A DNA stretch of 64,000 nt from Oscillibacter sp. (GTDB lineage: Bacteria; Bacillota; Clostridia; Oscillospirales; Oscillospiraceae). Every line of letters starts with the position of its first letter. The first letter of the stretch is position 1. Positions 24,578 through 33,051 of the stretch are shown here, piece by piece. A program made the translations under genes and the position numbers. The notes beneath the pieces were generated by a model. The model searched no databases, had not been told where the DNA came from, and worked only from the letters and a program-made list of their open reading frames with translations. The stretch spans positions 1-64,000 of the forward strand of contig JAFXQV010000008.1 in the NCBI GenBank assembly GCA_017526785.1, written 5' to 3'.

Positions 24578-25932
24578 TTCGCGCCACCTCCCTGTTGCGC
24601 CGCGCGGCGGGCTTCCAGAATAGCCCCCTTGGCGTCCTTGAACAACTGCATGAGCGGGCGTTTCGCGGGGCAGACGTACGTACACGACCCGCACGAGATA
24701 CACTCCAGCCCGTACAGGCGGTTTTCGTACTTCCGGTAGTCCTTGCGTTCGGCCGCGACGCCCATCATCTGCGGCGTAAGCCCCATCGGGCAGACTTCGT
24801 TACAGCGTCCGCAACGGATACAGGCCGTGAGTTGCTTTTCGGCCTCCTCCACGCCGTCGACGGTAAGGAGCGTCAGCGCGTTGCTGGCCTTCTGCACAGG
24901 CACGTCCAAGTCGGCGAGGGCGATGCCCATCATAGCGCCGCCCGCAATGGCTTTCCGGACTTCCGCGCCGTCGGCGAGGCCTCCCGCCGCCTCCAACAGT
25001 TCCCGGAACGACGTACCCACCCGGACAATGAAGTTACTCGGATTCTTGACCGCCGGCCCCGTGACCGTGACGGCGCGCCGAATCAGCGGCGTGGCGAGGC
25101 AGACCGCCTCATAAATGGCGTACACGGTGGAAACGTTGTCCACAATGCACCCGGCTTCGGCGGGAAGCTGGCTCATCTTGGTATCTTTGCCCGCGACAAC
25201 TTTGATTATCGACTTTTCGCCGCCCTGCGGGTACTTGGTCGGCGCGGGCTGGACGCGGATGTTTTTCGACATCATGACCGCGTCCGTCATGGCGGTAATG
25301 GCTTCGGGCTTGTTCTCCTCAATGACAATGACGCCCTGCGCCTTCGGGAACAGGGACAGCATGATTTCCAGTCCCGTGACGATTTCCACGGGGTGGGTTC
25401 TCATCAACTGGTCATCGCAAGTGATATACGGCTCGCACTCCGCGCCGTTCACAATGACGTATTCGATACCGTCCGGGTTCTTGGGTTCGAGCTTGACGGG
25501 CGTAGGGAACGACGCGCCGCCCATGCCCACGATTCCGGCGTCCCGGATTCTCTGCATAATGGTGTCCCGGTTCATCTTCCGGAAATCGGCCTTGTCGCCC
25601 ATGCCCTTGACGGCGCGGAATTTGCCGTCGTTGTCGACGATGACGCTTTCCACGAGATTCCCCATGACGGTGCGGCGCTTCTCAATGGCCTTGACCGTGC
25701 CGGAGCAGGAACTGCAAATGTTAGAGGACACGTAGCCGTCCTGTTCGGCAAGAACCTGTCCGGCAAGAACCTTGTCGCCGACTTTCACGGCCACTTTGGC
25801 GGGTTTTCCGATGTGTTGCGAGACGGGGAACACGAGTTCCCCCTTGGGTTCGTACACCGTCAAGGCCGCGTCCCGGGAGTACGCTTTGCCGTCGTCGGGG
25901 TGTACGCCGCCGCGAAATGTACGTTTCGTCAT
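24574..25932 (-). CDS. rnfC: Rnf-type electron transport subunit RnfC
   Basis: The 452-residue soluble subunit has an N-terminal barrel/biotinyl-like domain (FRGGVHPDDGKAYSRDAAL), an NADH- and FMN-binding Rossmann region (VGMGGASFPTPVKL and NGAECEPYITCDDQLM), and two 4Fe-4S motifs, CIRCGRCNEVCP and CISCGSCTYVCP. RnfC is the NADH dehydrogenase module on the cytoplasmic side. ATG 25932 has GAGGTG upstream; an ATG six bases earlier is possible. It is the first rnf gene and directly follows the Tat-exported reductase gene. Confidence 0.92.
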   Translation of the reverse strand: MTKRTFRGGVHPDDGKAYSRDAALTVYEPKGELVFPVSQHIGKPAKVAVKVGDKVLAGQVLAEQDGYVSSNICSSCSGTVKAIEKRRTVMGNLVESVIVDNDGKFRAVKGMGDKADFRKMNRDTIMQRIRDAGIVGMGGASFPTPVKLEPKNPDGIEYVIVNGAECEPYITCDDQLMRTHPVEIVTGLEIMLSLFPKAQGVIVIEENKPEAITAMTDAVMMSKNIRVQPAPTKYPQGGEKSIIKVVAGKDTKMSQLPAEAGCIVDNVSTVYAIYEAVCLATPLIRRAVTVTGPAVKNPSNFIVRVGTSFRELLEAAGGLADGAEVRKAIAGGAMMGIALADLDVPVQKASNALTLLTVDGVEEAEKQLTACIRCGRCNEVCPMGLTPQMMGVAAERKDYRKYENRLYGLECISCGSCTYVCPAKRPLMQLFKDAKGAILEARRAAQQGGGAK

Positions 25933-25958
25933 ATGCACACCTCAATTTTGTCCGTCCG

Positions 25959-28037
25959 TCACATCGCGGAGAGAACAAGCGCCGCGTGGCGTCCGAAGGT
26001 CATGCTCCGGCCGCACGCCAGACCCGTGAAGAGATTGGGATAGTTGTTGGCGAAGAAGCCGCCGGAACAGTCGCCCGCCGCGTACAGGCCTTCAATAATC
26101 GTGCCGTCCTCACGGAGTACCTGCATGTCGGTGTTGATTCGCACGCCGTCCAGCGTGGTCAAGTGCCAAGCGGCGGTTCTCACGCCGTAGTAGGGAGCCT
26201 GATTGACCGGCGTCATACGGTGCTTGGCCTTGCCGAAGTCCTCGTCCTTGCCCTGCATGCAAAGCACGTTGTAGCGCTGGACGGTGTTAATGAACGGTTC
26301 GACAGGGATGTGGAGTTTCTCGGCGAGTTCCTGCAGGGTGTCGGCCTTCTGGATGTAGCCCTTTTCGATGAGTTCCTCGTTGGACTTCCAGCAGTCGTCG
26401 TAATAGCGGTTCGGGGGCGCGCCGTTGTCGAAGTCCCAGAGGCGGCAGCAGCCGACTTCTTGGAACTGCTCGGTATACTCCTTGTTGTTGGCGTCGAAGA
26501 TGTCGCAGTAGGTATGATAGGGCTGCATCATCATCGAGTGAAGCATGAACTCGTAGGGGCCGGATTCGTTACAGAAGCGCTCGCCTTTCAGGTTGACTTT
26601 CAGGAACGGCTGCTCACCGAACCAAAACCATTCGCCGGACGTGTCCGCGCCCGCGGTCTCGTCGGGCTTGACGCAACAGCGGTTGAACATCATGGACGTA
26701 TGAATGGGGTCCATCTCCGCGCCCGCCCAGAGCATGGCCTTAATGCCCGAACCGTCACAGCGCGAGCCGATACGGCACTGCACTTTCATTTTCTGCGTCA
26801 TGGGCTGGAGAGCGTTCATCATGGCGGTGTTCATCAGATAGCCGCCCGCGCACATAATGACGCCCTTTTTCGTGTTGATTTTGATGTAGTGCTGGTCGTT
26901 CTGGTCTTGCGCGATAGCGCCGACGACCTTGCCCTTCTCGTTCTGTACCAGACGAATCAAGGCCGTATCGCAACGGATAACCTTTTCCGGGTCGTACTTC
27001 AGGCTTTTCAGGTAGTCCGTAAAGACGGCGTTTGTCGTGACCGTGGCGTCGTCCTTGTAGGCCTTTTTCTTTTCGGGGCTGTGACCGGTGGCGTAGGCCT
27101 TGTCGCGTTCGGGGTAGCGGGTGTCGCCGACCGCGCCCTCGTGCCAGATAGTGTACTTGCCGGAATCCTCTAAAATGTCGCCTATCCACTCAATGGCTTC
27201 CGCGCTGTTGTCCGCCCAGAAACGCACAAGGTCAAAGTTGACGTACCCGGTACCGTAGCGCACAATGTCCTCAATGGCCTCCATTTTGTCAATGGCGGTC
27301 GCGGGGAACTTCCTTGCGGTCTGCTTCTGCCACTTGGTGCCGATAGCGCCCATGTCGCCCCGGACGCTCGTGGGTTCGGCGTTCTTCTCGATGACAAGCA
27401 CGTCCGCGCCGTTTTCGGCGGCGGTCATGAGCGCAGGCCATCCGGCGGTTCCAAGTCCGACAATCAGGATACCCGTGTCCACGGTTTCCGTAATGTCGGC
27501 GTCGGCGATTTCGGGCGCTTCGCCCAGCCAGTCAGACGCCGCCGAATCGTCGGGCTTGCTGATTTCGACGGCCTGCCCGCTGGCCTGCGAGATACAGTCC
27601 GCCGCCGCCGTCCGAATCGCGTTCGACGTGACGGTAGCCGTGGCCACTACGTCCACGTCCGCCGACTGCTTCGCCAAAATCGCCTGCTCCATTTGCGCGC
27701 CGATTTTGCCGCCGATGTCGGGCGTCTCCCCGGACACGTCAATCTCGACTTTGGTTATCTTGGTTTCGTCGAAAGTCATGGTCACTTTCACGTCACTGTC
27801 GATACCACGTGCGGAAGCGCTGTACGTGCCGGGCTTGAACGTCAAGCCGCTTGTGGCCTCCGCGAGTTCGGCCTGCATGCCCTCCGACAAGTTCTCCATG
27901 CCGGAGACCGCGCCGGACGCCTGCTCCGCCGCCGGGACATTCCCCACCTTTTCCAGTACGCCCAGCGCCGCGATGCTCGCAACGCCCGCCGCGAGACCCT
28001 TTACAAATGTCCGCCGGGTAATTTCCTTATCCGCCAT
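25959..28037 (-). CDS. Tat-exported FMN/FAD-dependent reductase (flavocytochrome c/fumarate reductase family)
   Basis: Translation from ATG 28037 (AGGAGGAGA upstream) gives 692 residues. A twin-arginine signal, ITRRTFVKGLAAGVASIAAL, leads the chain. Next is an FMN_bind domain (about 65-155) with ATVTSNAIRTA, where related proteins carry covalent FMN. Then comes an FAD-binding_2 reductase domain with the dinucleotide motif ILIVGLGTAGWPALM, EKNA, and the C-terminal YAAGDCSGGFFANNYPN and GRSMTFGRHA. Family members reduce fumarate, urocanate, methacrylate, cinnamates and other alkenes outside the membrane. There is no haem-binding CxxCH, so electrons must arrive by flavin. The tat genes lie before it and the rnf genes after. 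The substrate is unknown. Confidence 0.88.
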   Translation of the reverse strand: MADKEITRRTFVKGLAAGVASIAALGVLEKVGNVPAAEQASGAVSGMENLSEGMQAELAEATSGLTFKPGTYSASARGIDSDVKVTMTFDETKITKVEIDVSGETPDIGGKIGAQMEQAILAKQSADVDVVATATVTSNAIRTAAADCISQASGQAVEISKPDDSAASDWLGEAPEIADADITETVDTGILIVGLGTAGWPALMTAAENGADVLVIEKNAEPTSVRGDMGAIGTKWQKQTARKFPATAIDKMEAIEDIVRYGTGYVNFDLVRFWADNSAEAIEWIGDILEDSGKYTIWHEGAVGDTRYPERDKAYATGHSPEKKKAYKDDATVTTNAVFTDYLKSLKYDPEKVIRCDTALIRLVQNEKGKVVGAIAQDQNDQHYIKINTKKGVIMCAGGYLMNTAMMNALQPMTQKMKVQCRIGSRCDGSGIKAMLWAGAEMDPIHTSMMFNRCCVKPDETAGADTSGEWFWFGEQPFLKVNLKGERFCNESGPYEFMLHSMMMQPYHTYCDIFDANNKEYTEQFQEVGCCRLWDFDNGAPPNRYYDDCWKSNEELIEKGYIQKADTLQELAEKLHIPVEPFINTVQRYNVLCMQGKDEDFGKAKHRMTPVNQAPYYGVRTAAWHLTTLDGVRINTDMQVLREDGTIIEGLYAAGDCSGGFFANNYPNLFTGLACGRSMTFGRHAALVLSAM

Positions 28038-28113
28038 TTTATCTCCTCCTTCTAAGATATCCGCTCCCAAATGGGTTGAAACTTCATCGGGCAACAAGTC
28101 CCGACTGTCTCCG

Positions 28114-28896
28114 TTAGGATGATTCGCGGGGTTTGCGTATACGCGCCGCAAGCGCGCTAACCAATATGCTAAGCTCGTACAGTCCCAGCAGCGGCACCGC
28201 CACCATGATTTGTGAGACAATGTCCGGCGGCGTAATCACCGCCGCGACAAAGAAAATGACCACTATCATGACTTTGCGGGCGCGTTTGAGCCACTCGATT
28301 TTGAGTAGGCCTAACTGCGTCAGCAGAACCGTCACCACGGGCAGTTCAAAGATGACCGCGAAAATGACGAAAATCGTCAGCAGAAACGAGATGTAGTTCT
28401 GCACGCTGACGGACGACTTCGCGCCGCTGTTCTGGCTAAGCGTAATCAGAAAGCGCAACATGAACGGAATCAAGGCCTTCGCCGCGAACAGAATGCCGAG
28501 TGCCGCGCACACAAGCCCCGAAAGCATGGTCAGTACATAGAACACGCGTTCGTTGCGCCTGAGACCCGGACGCAGAAATGCCCAGACCTCGTACAGTATC
28601 AGGGGAAGCGTCACGCACACCGCGCACACGAACGACACAGACACGTACTGCAACAACATTTCCTGCGGAGACAGGTACACGAACACATAGCCGTACGTCT
28701 CTCCGATAGTCAGCAGTACGCGCACCATGCTGTCAGCGAAACACAGTCCCGCGCCCACACAGAGTATCAGCGCGGCAAGGCAAATCAGTACCCGGTTCCG
28801 GAGTTCGCGGAGATGTTCCGTGACGCCCATTTCCCCGGCGTCGTTACTGGCTTTGGGTTTCGCTGGCGTCTTTGGGTTCTTCACGGTCGGCCTCAT
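28114..28896 (-). CDS. tatC: Twin-arginine translocase subunit TatC
   Basis: The 260-residue protein has six membrane segments. Its cytoplasmic N-terminus GVTEHLRELRNRVLICL is the TatC signature that reads the twin-arginine signal, and FLRPGLRRNERVF and the C-terminal ITPPDIVSQIMVAVPLLGLYEL are also typical. It is the core receptor of the Tat export system. ATG 28896 has AGAGGGA upstream and overlaps the tatA gene by 53 bases. The next gene encodes a Tat-signal protein. Confidence 0.95.
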   Translation of the reverse strand: MRPTVKNPKTPAKPKASNDAGEMGVTEHLRELRNRVLICLAALILCVGAGLCFADSMVRVLLTIGETYGYVFVYLSPQEMLLQYVSVSFVCAVCVTLPLILYEVWAFLRPGLRRNERVFYVLTMLSGLVCAALGILFAAKALIPFMLRFLITLSQNSGAKSSVSVQNYISFLLTIFVIFAVIFELPVVTVLLTQLGLLKIEWLKRARKVMIVVIFFVAAVITPPDIVSQIMVAVPLLGLYELSILVSALAARIRKPRESS

Positions 28897-29023
28897 CCAA
28901 TCCCTCTTTGAACTGCTTGACGCTCTTGCCCATCATGCGCGTGAGCTTCGGAATCTGCGTGGGGCCAAAGACGATGACCACTATCAGCAGTACCACCAGC
29001 AGTTCATTCATTCCAATTCTCAT
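28844..29023 (-). CDS. tatA: Twin-arginine translocase subunit TatA (59 residues)
   Basis: A short gene between the TatB-like gene and tatC. The peptide opens MRIGMNELLVVLLIVVIVFG, continues PTQIPKLTRMMGKSVKQFKE, and ends in an acidic tail. This is the TatA order: short outside end, one membrane helix, FGP hinge, amphipathic helix. Its ATG at 29023 overlaps the TatB-like stop as ATGA, and its 3' end overlaps tatC by 53 bases in another frame. TatA oligomers form the translocation pore. Confidence 0.9.
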   Translation of the reverse strand: MRIGMNELLVVLLIVVIVFGPTQIPKLTRMMGKSVKQFKEGLDEADREEPKDASETQSQ

Positions 29024-29406
29024 GTTGTACCTCCTTCAAGGCTTGCTTCCGGCGTCGTACCCGCGACGGGTTCCGGCTCCGGCGCGGCGTTCGTGACAGA
29101 TTCCGGTTTCGGCTTCGGCGGATTCTTCCCGATTCCCTCCAAGGATGTCCGCACCTCGTCCAGATTGCCCTTTACGGCGCGGTCGAGTTCCTCTACCGGC
29201 TCCATCGCCTCCCGTAAAGGCCGCTGGGCTTCCTCCAACGGCTCCACGACATTCTCCCGTATCTCCCGCGTGGCCTCGTCCGACGCCTTGCGAAATTCCG
29301 CCAGCGCCGCGCCTAATTTCCGGGCGTACCGGGGCAGTTTGTCCGGCCCCAATACCAGTAGCGCCACCACCAGCACGACTATCAACTCACTGACGCCTAT
29401 TCTCAT
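29020..29406 (-). CDS. TatA/TatB-family protein with acidic tail (TatB-like)
   Basis: The 128-residue protein begins MRIGVSELIVVLVVALLVLG and PDKLPRYARKLG, a TatA/B helix and hinge, followed by a long charged amphipathic region (LAEFRKASDEATREIRE) and a Pro/Glu-rich tail. Its length and tail make it TatB-like; many Firmicutes use only TatA and TatC, so a second, longer member is notable. It is the first gene of the operon. Promoter TTGACA/TATACT lies at 29448-29476. Confidence 0.85.
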   Translation of the reverse strand: MRIGVSELIVVLVVALLVLGPDKLPRYARKLGAALAEFRKASDEATREIRENVVEPLEEAQRPLREAMEPVEELDRAVKGNLDEVRTSLEGIGKNPPKPKPESVTNAAPEPEPVAGTTPEASLEGGTT

Positions 29407-29447
29407 GCACGGTCTCCTCCCGCCTGTCTGTGAAAAACGACAAAAGG

Positions 29448-29476
29448 AGTATAAGCCTTTTCGGGCTTTTTGTCAA
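29448..29476 (-). promoter_or_regulatory. Promoter of the tat-reductase-rnf operon
   Basis: On the minus strand TTGACA (29471-29476) and TATACT (29448-29453) are exactly 17 bases apart, about 35 bases before the first gene. No other strong promoter was seen within the 7.5-kb run of overlapping or closely spaced genes down to the terminator at 21828. Confidence 0.85.
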
Positions 29477-29515
29477 ATTTTTTTGGATTCCGCCGCCGCC
29501 CGTTCTTACAAAATC

Positions 29516-29545
29516 TTGACAGATTTCTGTGCAAACTGCTATACT
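29516..29545 (+). promoter_or_regulatory. Promoter of the DUF4062-like/TPR gene
   Basis: TTGACA (29516-29521) and TATACT (29540-29545) have an 18-base spacer. It is back to back with the tat operon promoter, the two -35 boxes being about 40 bases apart. Confidence 0.8.
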
Positions 29546-29568
29546 GTACAATGAAAGCGGGGGATTCT

Positions 29569-31707
29569 ATGAAAACTGTCAAAATTTTTATCGCGTCCTC
29601 CATCGTGGAGTTTGAGCGGGAGCGCGACAAACTCAAAAGGGAAATGGACGCTCTTCCCTCTGAACATCAACTCAAAATGGACTTCTGCGAAGATTACCCG
29701 GACACATGGACGCCGGAACGCACACAGGAACGGTATAACAAACTTGTCCGGCAGTGTGACTTCTTCTTTGCGATTATCGGCGCAAAGGTGGGCAAAGCTA
29801 CGCTGGAAGAAATCGAAATTGCCCGCAAAGAGTTCAAAAAGAGTGGAAACGCGTTTCCGAAGATTGTTGTATTCTTCAAGGATTTGCCCTTAGAGGAACT
29901 TTCGGCGGAAGTTATCGCGCTAAGAGAGGAAATCCGGGGCGTTATGGGGCTGTACCCGCCGAAATTCAACCATGTCAGCGAAATTACGCGGGACATTCTC
30001 AAAAATCTGATTCGGTACCGCGTGTTCTCTCACCCGGAAGCGTTTCAGGCAATCCGCGACGAACACGCGGCGATGGAGGGACGAATCAAAGCGAACCGAC
30101 AGGAAATCGCGCTGTTGTACGAACCCTCTCACGGGGAAATCACCGAACAAAACCAATATAAGTTAATGGTACTGTACCGAGAAAACGCGGAACTGTCGAA
30201 AAAGGGCTTGTTTGAATGGGAGACGCTTTACGAATACGCCTCTTTTCTGCACAAGTGGAGCTGTCACTTGGACGCCATTATTACAGGTACGGAATTAAAG
30301 GCGTTGAAAGCGCGTTATGTCCCCGCTGATTACGACGAGCCCGACGACCGCGCCGCGCTGGAAAACCTCTTGGGCGACTGTTGCGCCGCGCTGGAACGCT
30401 ACGAGGATGCGGAGAGGTACTATCGCGCCGCGCTGGACATCTACCGGGAACTGGCGGAAGCGGAACCGGACGATTACGCGCCGGACGTGGCGGAAACATG
30501 CGCCAAACTTGCGGAAATTCTGGTGACAACGTACCGTTATGAGGCGGCGGAGCGGCTGTATCGGGAGGCGCTGACGCTGTATCTGTGCGACTGGGAGAAG
30601 TACGCGGAAGAAATCGGGCAAATCTGTCGCACTGTACGCCGCTTGCTGTGGCGAAGGCTGAAGTTTGTATCCGGCGTCTTGTATATAGGACAGGTACAGG
30701 CGGAAGAAGCGGAGCTTTTGCAAACGGCAACGCGGGACAGTCTGTTACACTGGCTGGAAGCGTTCCCGTGTCCCGATACGGCGGCGGCGTATATGGAACA
30801 AATCGAAGCGCAAGCGTGTAAAGAGACGCAAGACAAGCCAGATGATTATGAACAAAAATTAGCGGGACTTTGCTTTTGGAACGCTAAGTGGTTATACGAA
30901 CACAATCAAATGGAACTTGCGGAAGTTTTAGCTCGCAAAGCACTGGAAATCTGCTACAGGTTGAAAAATGAAGGTCGCCTTTTTAGTTCCTGTAATCTGC
31001 TTGCGATGATACTCTATGCTACAGAACGCCCTAACGAAGCCGAGCGACATTTTAAGGAAGCAATTGAAATCGGAAAACGAAACTCCACTTTTGAAGCGGA
31101 GTTGGCAAAGGAGTATCATAATCTGGCCTCTCTGCTACACGACACAAAGCGGTACGCGGGAGCGGAAAAGTATCATCAAAAAGCGCTGGAAATCTTCCAG
31201 AAACTGGCGAAAGAAGACTCTGACAAGTTTGAACCCAATTTGCTATCGTCCTATCTAAGTCTGGCAGGCCTGTCGCTTACGATAAAGCAGTATGGAAAAT
31301 CGGAGAACTTTAGCCGGAAGGCACTGTCAATCGGTCAGAGATTGGCGCAAAAAGACCATGACCAGTTTGACTACCATTGGGCAATGTCCTGTCAAACTTT
31401 GGCAAACGCATTGGCTAAAATCGAACCGAATGAGGAAGCGGATAAGTTGTTCCGGCAAGCATTGGAAATCTTCCAGAAACTGGTGGAACGAGACCAGACC
31501 CGATTTGAACCCGATTTAGCGACCGCCCATTATAACTACGGGTTGTTTTTGCTGACTAACAAGGGCGACCACACTACCGCATTAGGACACGTTGACAAGG
31601 CAATTGTGCTTTGGGCAAGATACCCGCGTAATAAAGAATGGCTTGACGAAGCCATCCGTGTGCGGAGCAAGTGTCAGCGTGAAATCTGGGCGCGTCATGG
31701 ACAGTAA
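29569..31707 (+). CDS. DUF4062-like/TPR-repeat protein
   Basis: From ATG 29569 (GGGGGA upstream) the product is 712 residues. The first 110 residues read KIFIASSIVEFERERDKLKR, then FFFAIIGAKVGKATLEEIEI, matching DUF4062, a TIR-like fold seen at the front of multidomain stress and immunity proteins. From about residue 220 onward come tetratricopeptide repeats with motifs such as NLASLLHDTKRYAGAEKYHQ. The enzyme activity of the N-terminal domain is not known to me. The 3' half (about 30,800-31,600) is clearly more A+T rich than its neighbours, a sign of foreign origin. It overlaps the hemW start by 11 bases. A sensor (TPR) with effector (DUF4062) architecture is plausible for defence. Confidence 0.8.
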   Translation: MKTVKIFIASSIVEFERERDKLKREMDALPSEHQLKMDFCEDYPDTWTPERTQERYNKLVRQCDFFFAIIGAKVGKATLEEIEIARKEFKKSGNAFPKIVVFFKDLPLEELSAEVIALREEIRGVMGLYPPKFNHVSEITRDILKNLIRYRVFSHPEAFQAIRDEHAAMEGRIKANRQEIALLYEPSHGEITEQNQYKLMVLYRENAELSKKGLFEWETLYEYASFLHKWSCHLDAIITGTELKALKARYVPADYDEPDDRAALENLLGDCCAALERYEDAERYYRAALDIYRELAEAEPDDYAPDVAETCAKLAEILVTTYRYEAAERLYREALTLYLCDWEKYAEEIGQICRTVRRLLWRRLKFVSGVLYIGQVQAEEAELLQTATRDSLLHWLEAFPCPDTAAAYMEQIEAQACKETQDKPDDYEQKLAGLCFWNAKWLYEHNQMELAEVLARKALEICYRLKNEGRLFSSCNLLAMILYATERPNEAERHFKEAIEIGKRNSTFEAELAKEYHNLASLLHDTKRYAGAEKYHQKALEIFQKLAKEDSDKFEPNLLSSYLSLAGLSLTIKQYGKSENFSRKALSIGQRLAQKDHDQFDYHWAMSCQTLANALAKIEPNEEADKLFRQALEIFQKLVERDQTRFEPDLATAHYNYGLFLLTNKGDHTTALGHVDKAIVLWARYPRNKEWLDEAIRVRSKCQREIWARHGQ

Positions 31708-32818
31708 AACGTTAGGGCTTTACATTCACGTCCCGTTCTGTAGGTCGAAATGCGCCTATTGCGACTTCTACTCCCTGTCCGGCGCGGACGCGCTTATGTC
31801 GCCGTACACGGACGCGCTCTGTACGCAGTTGGAGGCGTTCGCCGGAGACGCGGCGGGGTACGTCGTGGATACGGTGTACGTCGGCGGCGGGACGCCGTCT
31901 TGTATCGGGGCGGGGCGGCTGTCGCGGATACTGGGTGCCGTGCGGCGCGGGTACCGTGTCGCGCCGGACGCCGAAATCACGGTAGAGGCTAACCCAGATT
32001 CCGTCGGGGACTGGTTCGCCGAACTCCGCGCCGCCGGGTATAACCGGGTGTCGCTGGGCATGCAGTCGGCGGATAACGCGATTTTGCGCGACATCGGGCG
32101 TATTCACACCGTGGAACAGGTCGCGGACGCCGTTTCGACGTTGCGCCGCGCCGGCTTTGAGAATCTGTCGCTGGATTTGATATACGGCCTTCCGGGGCAG
32201 TCGGCGTCGTCGTGGCGGGACAGCGTGGAATATGCCGTTGGGCTGTCGCCGGAGCATTTGTCGTGCTACGGCCTGAAACTGGAGCCGGGGACGCCGCTGT
32301 ACCGCCGCCGTAACGCGTTACCGTTGCCGGACGACGACGCCCAAGCCGATATGTACCTGTGGGCGGCGGACGCGCTTCCGGCGTACGGGTACAGGCAGTA
32401 CGAGATATCGAACTTTGCCCGGCCGGGGCGGGCGTCGCGGCACAATCTCAAATACTGGACGCTGGGCGAATATCTGGGCTTTGGTACGGGGGCGCATTCG
32501 GATTTCGGCGGCGTACGCTTCGCGTGGGCGCGGGATTTGTCGGCGTTCGTGGACAGAAAATGGGCGTATTCGGAGTACACGCGCATTACGGCGCGGGAGC
32601 GGTCGCGGGAATGGCTGATGTTGCGCTTGCGGACGGTGTACGGCGTGGACTTGCGCGAGTATCGGGACACGTTCGGGCGCGACTTCGACGCCGATTTCCT
32701 GTCGCAGTGTATCGGGGCGGGGTACGCCGTACGCAACGGGGAAAGGGTGTCGCTGACGCCGAGGGGGTTTCTGGTGTCCAATCAGATTATCGGGCGGGCG
32801 CTGGAACTTTCGGAGTAA
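31697..32818 (+). CDS. hemW: Radical SAM protein HemW (haem chaperone, formerly HemN-like)
   Basis: The 373-residue protein starts MDSKTLGLYIHVPFCRSKCA, with CRSKCAYC as the radical-SAM cluster motif followed by DFYS. YVGGGTPS, ITVEANPDS and SLDLIYGLPGQ are typical of HemW, as is the C-terminal HemN_C-like part. HemW proteins bind haem and help insert it; they lack coproporphyrinogen dehydrogenase activity. ATG 31697 lies inside the end of the TPR gene, so translation may be coupled. No strong ribosome-binding site precedes it. Confidence 0.9.
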   Translation: MDSKTLGLYIHVPFCRSKCAYCDFYSLSGADALMSPYTDALCTQLEAFAGDAAGYVVDTVYVGGGTPSCIGAGRLSRILGAVRRGYRVAPDAEITVEANPDSVGDWFAELRAAGYNRVSLGMQSADNAILRDIGRIHTVEQVADAVSTLRRAGFENLSLDLIYGLPGQSASSWRDSVEYAVGLSPEHLSCYGLKLEPGTPLYRRRNALPLPDDDAQADMYLWAADALPAYGYRQYEISNFARPGRASRHNLKYWTLGEYLGFGTGAHSDFGGVRFAWARDLSAFVDRKWAYSEYTRITARERSREWLMLRLRTVYGVDLREYRDTFGRDFDADFLSQCIGAGYAVRNGERVSLTPRGFLVSNQIIGRALELSE

Positions 32819-32867
32819 TCGTGCCACCGACGGATTATTGAGCAGTGAAAAATTTTTGATAAAAAGA

Positions 32868-32944
32868 AGTAGCCCTCAGCGCGGTCATATGGTATCTTTG
32901 AAGCCGTCAAACGCAAAAAAGATACCGACCACGGGAGGGCTACT
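32868..32944 (+). ncRNA. Long nested hairpin in the hemW-Hsp70 gap (unassigned RNA structure)
   Basis: Three stems nest within each other: AGTAGCCCTC (32868-32877) with GAGGGCTACT (32935-32944); GGTC (32883-32886) with GACC (32927-32930); GGTATCTTT (32891-32899) with AAAGATACC (32918-32926). The apical loop is 18 bases. In total 23 base pairs form over 77 bases. No T run follows, so it is not a simple terminator. It lies before the Hsp70 promoter at 32977-33005. It might be a small RNA, the 3' structure of the hemW transcript, or a mobile remnant. Confidence 0.5.
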
Positions 32945-32976
32945 GACATTATCTCCGATGAAGAACCGGAACAGAG

Positions 32977-33005
32977 TTGCAAAATGTGGAAAATTTGAGT
33001 ATAAT
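32977..33005 (+). promoter_or_regulatory. Promoter of the Hsp70-J operon
   Basis: TTGCAA (32977-32982) and TATAAT (33000-33005) have a 17-base spacer. The leader of about 110 bases holds a small reading frame at 33052-33141. No CIRCE or CtsR operator was seen. Confidence 0.75.
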
Positions 33006-33051
33006 AAGCCTGTACGCGGCATATGGAAGCAGGAAAGTGTGGAGGTCGTCC

